Assembly: GCA_030710605.1 (NCBI GenBank)
Contig: CP092884.1
Span: 16,225,483 to 16,289,482 of the forward strand
Direction of reading: 5' to 3'
Length of the DNA: 64,000 bases
Origin: Cordylochernes scorpioides
Taxonomy: Eukaryota; Arthropoda; Arachnida; Pseudoscorpiones; Chernetidae
Shown here: one piece after another, positions 30,885 to 40,727 of the stretch
Layout of the letters: each line of letters begins with the position of its first letter
Numbering within the stretch: position 1 is the first letter of the stretch
Program-made: the position numbers and the translations under genes
Notes under the pieces: model-generated
Database searches by the model: none
What the model saw: the letters and a program-made list of their open reading frames with translations, nothing else
Told to the model about the DNA's origin: nothing

Positions 30885-30986
30885 TCTCGTCCACTACATC
30901 CCGGCTCTCCTGGCCTCACCCGGCGATTATCCCCTGGTCACCCATCCCAAGGCCCTTCCACAGTGAAATCTATATAGTGCTTCATA
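30885..30986 (+). repeat. Left half of a promoter-like repeat interrupted by mariner
   Basis: Matches 32605-32715 (TGGCCTCACCC, ATCCCCTGG, ACCCATCCC, TATATAGTGCTT). The repeat resumes after the mariner at 32321 with ATTCCG and GGCTCAAAAATC. It looks like part of an LTR or a short dispersed repeat. Confidence 0.75.
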
Positions 30987-32320
30987 TACGAGGGTTGTCC
31001 GTTAAATAAGTTCCACAGAGGTTTTTCATACAGAAAAACAGGTTTATTTGCCCTGAACTATACATTTTCGAAAATATCAGACTTTTTTTCATTTTTCTAC
31101 ATATTCCCCGTTTCGTTCGACGCATTTTTGCATTCGGGACACCCACTTATGGAACCCAGAGTCGAAGAACTCTGCCGCCTGGCCGCGTAGAAAGCCTAAA
31201 ACCGCTTCTTCCAACTCGTTATCGTCCTGGAATTGGGTTTCACCCAGGTTTTTCTTCAACTCGGGGAAGAAATGAAAGTCACTAGGAGCTACGTCCGGGT
31301 TGTAAGGTGGGTGTGACACCAATTCCCATCCAAATTCTTCGATGAGGGCGGTGGTTTGACGGGCGGTGTGCGGCCGAGCGTTGTCATGGTGTAAACGCAC
31401 CCCTTTGGTTAACATCCCTCTCCTCTTGTTCTGAATCGCGCGTCGAAGTTTTTTCAAGGTCTCACAGTACCGGTCGGAATTGATTGTTGTACCCTGACGC
31501 ATAAAGTCGTACAACAATAGACCCTTTCGGTCCCAAAAGACGGTAGCGATAAGTTTCCCGGCAGAAAGTGCTTGTTTAAACTTTAGAGGTTTCGGCGAAG
31601 AAGTGTGCTTCCACTGCTTGGATTGCTCCTTTGTCTCCGGTGTAGTGTACTGTACCCAGGTCACATCACCAGTAACGATCGAATCCAAGAATTCCTCTCC
31701 GTCAGTTTTGTGGCACTCGAGAAATTTCTGGGCCGCATCAACCCGCTGCCGTTTATGGTCTTCAGTCAGCATTTTCGGAACCCATATTGCGCAGACCTTT
31801 GAATACCCTAAATGTTCACGCAAAATCTTGTCGATGGTGGTATTAATGACATCAAGAACCAAATCGCAGAGCTTCCGCACAGTAACCCGTCGATCTTCAA
31901 GCATTGCCGCTTCGAATTTGGAAATGGTTTCGTCCGAAACCGATGGTCGTCCAGCACGCGGTTCATCGTGGACGTCTGTTCGGCCGTTTTTAAATTCTCT
32001 GACCCATCTGCGCACCATCCCGGAACTCATACACCCTTCTCCATACACTTGACAGAGTTCAGTATGAATGTCCTTCGCCGAATTATTCTTTGCGGCCAAA
32101 AAGCGAATTACTGACCGTAATTCGCAGCTGGCGGGAGACACGAGGGGAAGCTCCATCACTAACGGCTGCTCAGCCAAAACTAAGCTTACCAGCGACGTGT
32201 CTTTGGTGGGAAATTGGAGTGGGGAGAACAAGCTACGAGCCCGTGCAGTCGGCTCGAGCCTAAAAGCGATCCTCATGACAGTGGTGCCCCGTGGAACTTA
32301 TTTAACGGACAACCCTCGTA
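30987..32320 (-). mobile_element. Intact mariner transposon (1334 bp)
   Basis: Terminal inverted repeats start TACGAGGGTTGTCCGTTAAA at both ends and match for about 30 bp. TA flanks both sides (30985-30986 and 32321-32322). A single uninterrupted transposase frame fills the interior. The pre-insertion sequence is represented by the related repeat at 32605-32785. Everything needed for activity appears present. Confidence 0.95.
31089..32156 (-). CDS. Mariner transposase (355 aa, DD34D)
   Basis: Cut-and-paste transposase. The ATG at 32156 is preferred because it gives the usual mariner length of about 350 residues; the frame is open up to 32276. The N-terminal part is a paired-type helix-turn-helix domain (RSVIRFL ... 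GMVRRWVREFKNGR ... DEPRAGRPS). WVPKMLT is the mariner linker motif. The catalytic triad is D164 (TGDVTW, where TGDETW is usual), D258 (HHDNARPH) and D293 (PDVAPSDFHFF), with 34 residues between the last two. The tail contains FFDSGFHKWVSRMQKCVERN. No stop or frameshift was seen. Confidence 0.95.
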   Translation of the reverse strand: MELPLVSPASCELRSVIRFLAAKNNSAKDIHTELCQVYGEGCMSSGMVRRWVREFKNGRTDVHDEPRAGRPSVSDETISKFEAAMLEDRRVTVRKLCDLVLDVINTTIDKILREHLGYSKVCAIWVPKMLTEDHKRQRVDAAQKFLECHKTDGEEFLDSIVTGDVTWVQYTTPETKEQSKQWKHTSSPKPLKFKQALSAGKLIATVFWDRKGLLLYDFMRQGTTINSDRYCETLKKLRRAIQNKRRGMLTKGVRLHHDNARPHTARQTTALIEEFGWELVSHPPYNPDVAPSDFHFFPELKKNLGETQFQDDNELEEAVLGFLRGQAAEFFDSGFHKWVSRMQKCVERNGEYVEK

Positions 32321-32930
32321 TATTCCGTTTTTAAGGCTCAAAAATCTTTCATTCTGGTTAGCAGCCCCTTAAATGAAGATATTTCCAGCATACTTACCTC
32401 CCGGTTTCCCGACCGGCTCTGAATATGCAACCACCCCTGAAGCTGTCGTGTGATTGTAGCATTGTACCCTGGAACACTGCAACAGAGTATTGCGGTCTGT
32501 CTGCTCTCCACGATCACCCTTGGGCTCAATACTCATAATATTGAACCCGTCTCTGCCTCTCCCTGATCTCCGCGGATCACCACCTTGCCCCCCTGATCCT
32601 CCTCTACATCCCGGTTCTCTTGGCCTCACCCAGCGATGATCCCCTGGCCACCCATCCCCAGGCCCCTCCATCAGGGCAATGTATATAGTGCTTTGTATAT
32701 ATTCCGCCTTATGTGTCCATCGGGGCTCAAAAATCATCCATTCTAATTAGCAGCTCCGCAAATAAAGATATTTCCATTGAGGGCTCTAATGGACAAATAA
32801 CTAGCAGGATACCATTCCCATGGAGATTTACTTTGCGAAATTCAGAATGATTTAACTTAACTAAATCTCTGTTGAGAGAAACCTTTCAGAGATAGAGAGA
32901 CCAGGAGTATCTCCATCACCTAGACCAGAG
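32321..32930 (+). repeat. Duplicated promoter-like repeat (copy 1 right half and copy 2)
   Basis: 32321-32400 completes the copy interrupted by mariner. 32605-32785 is an uninterrupted copy with TATATA elements, CATTCT(A/G)(A/G)TTAGCAG and AATAAAGATATTTCC. A third short piece is at 33217-33275. The TATA-like plus AATAAA layout would fit an LTR. No coding region. Confidence 0.6.
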
Positions 32931-33330
32931 GTTGGCATTCTGCGGCTAGCGAGCTACATGCAAATCTTTGGATGTGGAACTGCGTGTAGTACTGGCATAA
33001 ATAAGAGCTAACAGCATACTACAAGGTTCACTCCAAAGGTTTTTGCAATCAATATTAAATAATTGGAAAATATTACAAAATAAATCATACCATTAATTTC
33101 TAAATGTATCTTTTAGAACCTATGCAATATTCCATTAGTGAAAACCAATTATGGAAGCATTTACACCAGTCATCTTCGGGGATGGAATTTACGGCATTGA
33201 TGAAGGACCTTTGCGCTCAAATATCATCCATTCTGGTTAGCACACAGCCCCGTAAATAAAGATATTTACGTTCCGTAAATTGAAATATTTAACTCTTCCA
33301 ACTCAAAAGGTTGGCGACCCCTGATCTATA
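32931..33330. mobile_element. hAT-like element interrupted by other repeats
   Basis: The left end CAGAGGTTGGCA and the right end TTGGCGACCCCTG are the complementary hAT termini also seen at 8571. Flanking 8-mers (ACCTAGAC and ATCTATAT) agree poorly. Inside lie a minus-strand mariner fragment (about 33013-33216) and a piece of the promoter-like repeat. Confidence 0.65.
33013..33216 (-). pseudogene. Mariner 3' fragment
   Basis: Reverse complement of part of the mariner relic at 45.83-46.01 kb. Shared blocks are TTCGGGGATGGAATTTACGG and CAAGGTTCACTCCAAAGG. It covers the end of the transposase gene and the 3' flank. Confidence 0.75.
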
Positions 33331-34694
33331 TGTAAACCATTCATACAATTTATAATCACAATCCTCCCCAAGTCCTGTTAATTGTCACCATGTGGCGGGG
33401 AGGTGACTCTGTGCAGGAGAGACAAAGAATGGCTGAAGTCTTGTACTCCTGCTAAGGGCATTCTAAGTATGAAGGCTGTCCCTACTAAACCCAACTAAAT
33501 GATAACATGCAATAAGGAAAATGATCATTTCTACCTTTGAGTGTCTCAGTACAGGAAACGCACCCAATTATTCCGTGATATAACCACCTTCACGACCACC
33601 GTAATAAAAATTTTAAAGCTTTTTACTTAAATATTCAGATTTGATTTCATCTAAATTAAAACAATCTCTTTGAATATTGGCTAACAATTTTTTCTTGCTC
33701 TCATTTAATTTCAAATATCAATAAACAGTTTAATTTTACAGATGAATTTGTCAGACAATTTTGCATATATCTTCCAATATTGTCTCTATTTGACTTTAGA
33801 AATATAGTGTTTCATTCTCTCTCTCTCTTATTACTACTCTAATTAATTTCCTATATTTATGTTACATATTTTATACCGTATAACAGAATATTTGTTATTC
33901 TATTCACATAATATTTTGTTATTTTGTGATTTCATCTCCTTGCATATCCCATTTTTATAGTTAATAAACTTGAATATATAATTTTAATAAATTCAAATTG
34001 CCTTTTTACAAGTTGCAAATTGCAAACTACAAATTGCATTTTCAAATTGCCTTTTTTCCTAATGTTTGGGGTATCCTAATTACGTATTTACGTATATACG
34101 TATATATGATTGATTATTTAGAAAATACTAGTAGATCAATTGAATGAAAACAATGACACATACAATTTTTAAAATAATATATTTAGGATATATAAGATCT
34201 AATTTTAAACTATTTTTCATGAAAAGATACAGGGAGAGCGAGGCTTTCTGGAAATATATTCACTCAGTTTAATAAAATTAAAAAGCTATTCTAGGCTAAG
34301 TTTCTTTATTGTTTTTATTTCTCTACCTTTAGACCCATCATACCCTTCAACAGAAGAACTAGAAGGATAGAGGATGCCTTTAGAGGAGATATTTACAACT
34401 CTTCTTATACAAATAAAGAAGCTTATTCTTTTCTTATTAGTCAAAATTGTGTATTTGAATCATGAAGGCAATACGTACTTCACTATTGAGAGAATTCGAG
34501 ATTGAAAAAAAATAAATATTTGACTAATTAATAAGCGCGAATTTTTAAAATAAAACAGAGTGAATAACGAGGATTTAGACATTTTTAAAACTATTTTTCC
34601 ACCCAAGTGGTGAATTTCATCTCGTTAACAAAACTAAAGCCTCGTTACTATCTTATAGATTCGGATATATAATCAGTATCACCCAATACAATCT
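33331..34694. other. No gene recognised
   Basis: AT-rich, with a short TC run at about 33815-33830 and no coding or repeat structure I can support. Confidence 0.5.
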
Positions 34695-35129
34695 TGTTAC
34701 ATCGAACCCAGATGCTATTCGTGTTCTTTGTAAGGATTGCACAAATATAACACACGTAAGTTCGTAAGGGATGCAGCAAAAGCTAGCGCTTTGTTATATG
34801 TCGCACTGAACAGAAGGAATAAGTGGGACTTACCTTTAACTTCCCCGTCAGAAGAATCCTGGCCGTCGTGGATGTCACTCTTGAGAAACGTCCCGCTCCA
34901 CACTATACACGTCCAACCTGGACTACACTGGCTTGTGGGCCACTCTGATGCAGGATCTTCTGGCACTGTCTTGCATCCACACGCCCGGAGACCACTTCCC
35001 GCGTCTTCTGTCACCGCCGATATCGCCAGAACTGTCTGTCCTCCCCCATACTGGAATACCGTTTTTGGCTCCTGTCCCCAACTTTCCCTGGAATTCTGAC
35101 CTCGCGGATAGCTAGTTGTCCATTTTACA
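34695..35129 (-). repeat. Solo LTR related to the 27.6-kb element
   Basis: In minus sense it runs TGTAAAATGG ... GATGTAACA and aligns with the 27597/29224 LTRs (AGTGTGGAGCGGG, TTCTGACGGGGA, CCTTCTGTT, GCGCTA, CATCTGGGT) at clear but moderate similarity. It is therefore a sister subfamily. No interior. A target duplication is not convincing. Confidence 0.82.
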
Positions 35130-35715
35130 ATATTAGAGTTCAGTTAAGCGGTATGGTTGATTAAAAAGCAACATCGTTTGGAGGTTTCATTACTGAGAGA
35201 TATTCGAAAAATGACTAATTGAGCAAAACCTTTTATTTTACAATTAAAACAATTTTCCTACTATCCTTATATAAAAAAATTGTTTTAATTTTAAAATTTA
35301 AAAATTCTTCTTAATAGTGTATTGTTCAAATACCCATTTGTGTATATTTGGTGTCCGGTTTATTAGCTCATTGATTCGTTATCTACTGTCAGGTGACCTT
35401 AATTAACCAATCAGCGTACAATATGTTTTAGCACTTTGGATAAATCGAACATTATTATCGTGTTTGATTTTCTCGGAATTTATATATAGTATATATTTTG
35501 TGACACTAAAATGTTTATCTCATGAAATTCTTTTTGAAACGACGTTTGACAGGTTTTACAATCATAAGCGACATTATATTGTATTAGAAATTATTTTTGT
35601 AATTTTAAAACATATGTCTTGTTCCAAAATCACTTTATTAGGTGCCGATTAAAAAGAGCAACCTAGTTTATTATATTTATAACAATGAATAATATATGAG
35701 GGTCATTCACATATT
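35130..35715. other. No gene seen
   Basis: AT-rich, with no supportable feature. Confidence 0.5.
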
Positions 35716-35795
35716 TAACAAAATTTTACCACGGGATTCGATCCCGGTTCATGGCTGTTGGGAATCGAGGTATTTAACCACTCGTCCCTCTAACA
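35716..35795 (-). repeat. tRNA-like segment (SINE head or tRNA pseudogene)
   Basis: On the minus strand GACGAGTGGTTAAATACC resembles an A box, and GGGATCGAATCCC is a good B box about 35 nt later. An intact acceptor stem is not seen, so a SINE head is more likely than a working tRNA. Confidence 0.5.
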
Positions 35796-35827
35796 ACATA
35801 TGTATTTTAATATATATATATATATAA

Positions 35828-36725
35828 TAGTACAAAAGTGAAGTTGTACTTGGATCAAGTAGATAAATTAAGAAAAATGCATCTCATGATCGTGCAACTA
35901 GAAATTGCTGATGGCTTGCGCCATCTATCGGAATAAATATTAGCAAATCGTTGATTTTTAATTATTCATAATTGGCAAAATACCGTTTCTTGATTGATCA
36001 AGAAATGATGAGCCAAGCTCTCCCAATATATTTTTTTTCATCGCAGTAAGGACAGTAGAAGTTTGTATTATGTATAAAAGAAACATTCGCGCTTTTAAAT
36101 CCTTTTATTTTATATGTATAGATGGCGCGTTATTGCTTTGTGTTAATTTATGCCTAACTGGCCCTGTCTTTATAGTTTGCTGAAGAGCATTGCTCGAAGC
36201 AAATATTTGAATGTAATGCTACTGTCCTATAAGCTTATGTCCATAGTTTACTTGAAAACCATTTCTAAGATTCCATCCTTCAGTGTAGCATATAAAAGCA
36301 GAATGATCCAATACAGTATTAGAGCTCTGAGAAGCGGTCTGGTGGATTAAATTGGCGAAACCGCTGGGAGCGTTCACCACGGATGAGCCAAGCCCTCTCA
36401 ATATATTTTTTCATCGCAGTTAGGATAGTAGAAATTTGTATTATGTATGAAGAAACATTCGCGCTTTTAAATCCTTTTATTTTATAATCAAGAAATGCTA
36501 ACTCGTAAGCGTTTTGGGATCTTGGCCCTCGTCAGCACGGTGAAAACTGTACCTCAAACACCAAATAAGCTGGTCTTTGGGACATCTTGAAATACCATTA
36601 GACAGGTATTTAGGCCGGAAGAACGTGAGCGCCAATCAATGTGAAAATTAGTACAAAAATAATAGAAAGCGCAGGTCATCAGAAACTTTAAGTTTCACCA
36701 TCAGGATATGCCTTTTTTCTTAATT
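35828..36725 (-). mobile_element. 349-bp-family hammerhead repeat, split by a 372-bp-family insertion
   Basis: 35828-35996 and 36498-36725 together match the 50.93-51.29 kb copy, with the same order of blocks. At 36501-36541 (minus) are CTGACGA, a GGG/CCC hairpin and AAAA instead of GAAA, a decayed hammerhead. The repeat is interrupted exactly at ATCAAGAAATG, which is duplicated (35997-36007 and 36487-36497). Confidence 0.8.
36008..36486 (+). mobile_element. 372-bp-family insertion, 1.3 units, with 11-bp target duplication
   Basis: A tandem of one partial and one complete unit (CATCGCAGT at about 36040 and 36412), ending CCTTTTATTTTATA. It is flanked by ATCAAGAAATG. The unit contains TATAAAAG near 36290, then GGCGAAACCGCTGGGAG and GGATGAGCCAAGCCCTCTCA. 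The same family forms the array at 48981-50263. Non-coding. Confidence 0.9.
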
Positions 36726-36744
36726 TATATATATGTTACATTTA

Positions 36745-37055
36745 TAATTGATATTACGGGTTCGGTAAAAGGGTGGTCTAAACCATTGATTTTCGACCGC
36801 TAAGATCCGGGATCGAATCCCGCATTGGGGATTTTTTTCTGAATAAAAAAAGCTCCAATGGCCCCCGATTCTTGAAAAATTCCAACCCCACCAGCGAGCG
36901 CAAGTAACCAAACGGGGCACATTTATAAGTGCAAATTCGAACTGCTTTTCACGTGTGTAGACACGTGGTGCACTTACAGTAAAAGCAATCGCCTACTTCT
37001 ACCCACCATGATTAAAATGGCCTGTACCACGTGTACTAAAGATAGGCAAAAAAAA
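36745..37055 (+). repeat. tRNA-derived SINE
   Basis: A tRNA-like 5' part with GGTGGTCTAAACCA (A-box region) and GGGATCGAATCCCGC (B box, about 36812-36826), a unique body (CCAGCGAGCGCAAGTAACCA, ACACGTGGTGCACTTACAG), and a poly(A)-like end at about 37048-37057. The internal RNA polymerase III promoter is inferred from the boxes. The copy at 15.5 kb is a diverged relative. Confidence 0.82.
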
Positions 37056-37057
37056 AA

Positions 37058-38305
37058 ATATTTATATTAAGATTTTTATAATCTTTTTATTGTAGAGATC
37101 TAACTCTAAATTGCCTTGTTCGGTTTTGATAAATTTTGAAGGTGTAAAAATTTATCGATTATATTACCCTACCACATTTTATAATATTTAATTATTCTTA
37201 AAACTTTCCTTAGTATCTGCAATAGGATTATTTTCTAATTATGTAAACAAAATCGTGTTTTTATTAAAATAAAAGTCAACACTACTTAAAATGAAAGTAT
37301 TTATCTTTGTGTGAAAATCTGATTGAATTTTAAAACCTTTTTAGTTGAAAGTAAAACTTACTTAATTCAATGTTTATTTTGAATTTATATTCCCTAAATA
37401 AGTTACACAACTTGAATATGTAACCAGATTATTAACTATTTATAAAATTGTGTTATCAGTTTCAAGAATATTAAGAATTCAGGGAAACCCATTATATTTT
37501 TATTTACACTTAATTTAAATACCCAAGCCAATGATAAATCCCCTCAACAGAGGGAAGGAAGAAGGAACCAAAAGATTACTGTACAGATTGGAAACAGAAA
37601 GAAAATTCACAAAAAAACACTACAAATAATGAAAAGAGGGAATAAATGGGAAAACAACGATTTTTTTTCTTCAATTAGTTTTTAAAGTTTTTCTTTGGAA
37701 ATATACACAAAACGAATTTAGTTTGGTAATTTGTAAAAGTTTATTCAATGTTTTAGCTATTGAAATGTTCTCTAAATGTTATTTGACAAACAAATTTTAG
37801 AAAAATTTTTTTTTTTTAAGTAAATAGTTATTTATATGAAAATTAGATGAAGAAAGTAACTGTGGTTTGAATAAAATAGTTTGTGGTAAATTGTTATTTT
37901 GATATATTTTATTATTTATCAGGGTAGTATTTAAATAGTAATTTAAATTAGAAATAGTGGCAAATACGAATATTAAAAAATATTTATTTGAGCATAATGG
38001 ATAATAAAATAACGTCATCTATAAGGGAAATATTTGAAGACAAGTCTTTTTTCGATGAGTTTAATCCTTAAAATATTATCCGTATTCTCTTCAGTGGAGA
38101 TATATTTGTAGAAAGGTTCTCTATAAAAATAAAAAAATAAAAAAAGAATGATAATGATGATAATTTGTATTCATCATCATTTTCTATTGTAATTAATGAT
38201 AGATATTGTTCAGGCTATTTCGGCTATATATCAACTATATTAGATTTGATATTCGATAAAATATAATTTTTTTTTAATTGAAGTATAACAAACAACAACT
38301 CTAAA
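37058..38305. other. No gene recognised
   Basis: Strongly AT-rich, with no supportable feature. Confidence 0.5.
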
Positions 38306-39500
38306 TTAGATAGTATGGTCACGACATTACTTTTTGAAGCGATCAAGGATTTCGCACTCCTGACTCAACTAACTATTATTTCAAAATACACCAAATATAT
38401 CGAGAGATCAGTAGATGTTTAGCTATAATAGTGTAATAAGGGAAATTTTGAACTATATATTTATATAAAATTATAAGAACAGCCTTCTCTTTATTAAGTC
38501 TAACAAATATTTCACATTTCTCTGACTCATAAAATTTTTTAAAAGGCATCAAATTTATTCAGAGTGACTCGAATGGAATAGTATTGTAGCATAGTATTTA
38601 TTAAAGGTAAAGACTCTTCTAGTAAGGTAAATCAATTAAGAAGGATTAGAAGATGAGTTTCTTTTATTGTAAGAATGCTACGAGCTTTCGGACAAAAGTC
38701 CTTCAACGGGCATAAATATAACTATACTAAGAAAGTTAACGATGGCTGTAGGGAATATATACACGTATTGGTTTTACATAGAAATAATTTTTTCTATTTA
38801 TTAATTTTATTATTTTTTATTAACAAAGTGGTCATTTTTATGTTTATTATCTGGCGACTCTGTAAATTTCCCTCGTGGCTTATCTTTTGTTCACCATTCT
38901 TAGTTTTGTGCTTGCCTGAAATAAATTGTTGTTTCCTCCTGAAGTTTTTGTCTTCCCTAATTTTCCACGTGGCAGTATAATTTAAACTATAATGGGTAGT
39001 ATTGGGAATTGTAAACTATATTTATATAAGATAGTGAAAACAGCAATTGCTTATTAAAGCTATCAAACATTTCATAATCCTAACTTAACTATTTTTTTCT
39101 AAAAAGCATCAATTGAATGCAGAATGTATTTAATGGAATAGTATAAGTGTAACTATATTGGTGTAGTATTAGGAATTGTAAACTATATATTTATTTATGA
39201 TAATGAAAACACCATACGTTATTAAAGCTATCAAATATTTAACATTCCTGACTCAACTTTTATTTCAAAAGGCACCACATATATTCAGAGTAAATCGGAT
39301 GGAATAGTAGAAGTTTATATAGAATTGTAAGATAGTAAAAACAGCATTCATAATTAAAGCTATCAAACATTTCACACATTCCTGACTTAACTATTATTTT
39401 AAAAGGCACCAAATATATTCAGAGTAAATCGGATGGATTAGTAGAGATTCAAACACAGGATGGTGTAGTAAGGGGAATTATAAATTATATATTTTATTTA
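38306..39500 (+). repeat. Degenerate tandem repeats of about 140-170 bp
   Basis: At least five imperfect units share CTATCAAACATTTCACA, CCTGACTTAACTATTATTT, AAAAGGCACCAAATATATTC and AGAGTAAATCGGATGGAATA. Good starts are near 38440, 38985, 39150, 39300 and 39465. They are diverged from one another, so the array is old. It is interrupted by a solo LTR. Confidence 0.82.
38585..38974 (+). repeat. Solo LTR with GTAT target duplication
   Basis: TGTAGCATAGTATTTATTAA ... TTTTCCACGTGGCA, flanked by GTAT at 38581-38584 and 38975-38978. Its ends match the LTRs at 46725 and 55764. It interrupts a tandem unit. Within it, CCGTTGAAGGAC and GTCCGAAAGC (minus, about 38680-38710) look like a Penelope-type hairpin, possibly an older passenger. 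Confidence 0.85.
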
Positions 39501-39955
39501 AATAATAAGTGTATGGAAGCCTATTTATAGCAGACGGGTGTGTATTAAATAAATCCCATACGATATCTACATAACGACAGCAGTCAGCAATCATGGGAAT
39601 TAAGGGTGTCACAGGAATGGAAATAAACGGCATGTCTAATCTCTACCCCCCGTGATCCTTTAAAAACAATAAGAACCTCACTGATGCCGAGATTAACGTT
39701 CAAAAGATAGACGGCTTGGGTTAATTCCAGGCCAGGTAGGCTTAGGGAAGACAAACGTTCTGGGCGCAGCCGCTAAATAATTTATTGTTGTCCCGATATA
39801 TTATTAATATTCATCTCGTGGTTATTGTGGAAAACTGCCCAAAGGATTGGCTGGCCCTCACACCGATATAGCTGCCATACCTCTATTGGAACTTTTACTT
39901 GAGCGTCATATTGTAAATCGCACTTAAACTATTTCAATAGATTTAATCAGAATTT
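39501..39955. other. No gene recognised
   Basis: Mixed composition around 39530-39880, with no frame or motif that can be named. Confidence 0.45.
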
Positions 39956-40200
39956 TGTATGTACCAATACCAACAATAATAAAAAACAGCCTCCGAGAAT
40001 GTATAAGTTTCTTGCTTCATTCAAATATTCTCTTAAGCTTTCGGGTATTATAATCCCTTCATATACTCCTATAGCGGGGTTATAATATCCGAAAGCTTGT
40101 GAGAATAAAAAAGAATAAAGCAAGAAAATTATTCTTTTTCTCTCGGAAACCGTTTTTTATTATTGTTTGCATTTCAGAGGGTTTTATCTTTCGAATATAC
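39956..40200. repeat. Inverted repeat of Penelope-end type
   Basis: Arms about 39965-40055 and 40075-40175 are imperfect complements (CAATAATAAAAAACAG / CGTTTTTTATTATTG; AAGCTTTCGG / CCGAAAGCTT). CCGAAAGC after a short hairpin recalls the GAAA side of a hammerhead fold. Non-coding. Confidence 0.68.
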
Positions 40201-40727
40201 CAATACCACTTTGACATGTATATTTCCAGTTAAAACTTTTTCAAAGTATTTGAAGGTAATTGGGATTACGTATTACAACAGCACTTTTTTTATTATCATA
40301 TTTTATTCTCTCTCTCTTTGTATTTTATTTTTCTATAAATTTATTATTTTTCTATTGACTAGGAGTCAATAAAGTTGTTAATTGTCATTGTCTCTCTGTA
40401 TGTAAATTATAGAAAAGATTGAATGTGATACAAATTTATAATTAAGAGTATAATCTATATATGTGAGCAATAGTTACCCAGGGTTTATTTGAATAGGTAA
40501 AATTATAATTTGGGCAAAAAGTTTCTCTTTTTTTTGAAGTTTTGCAAGTTTTCGAGCAAATATAGCTTTTCAACGGGCAGCTACTATTTATAGAGCATTA
40601 TGTGCTTGAGAGCTTACAAGACCTAAAAAAAGAACCTTTTGCCTAAATTTTAATTTTCTCTTATTCAAATCTTATATATATATATTTTTTTGAAGATTGA
40701 GCAATCCATAATTAAAATTATATTTAA
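40201..40727. other. No gene seen
   Basis: AT-rich flank of the Penelope-like element. A TC run lies near 40311. Confidence 0.45.

Noticed and set aside
32369..32737. 122-codon open frame antisense in the promoter-like repeat
   Set aside because: Spans two repeat copies, has a low-complexity glycine/arginine run, and no homologous domain is visible.
35716..35795. Functional tRNA gene
   Set aside because: A- and B-box-like text is present, but an acceptor stem and standard anticodon arm could not be assembled. A SINE head is more likely.
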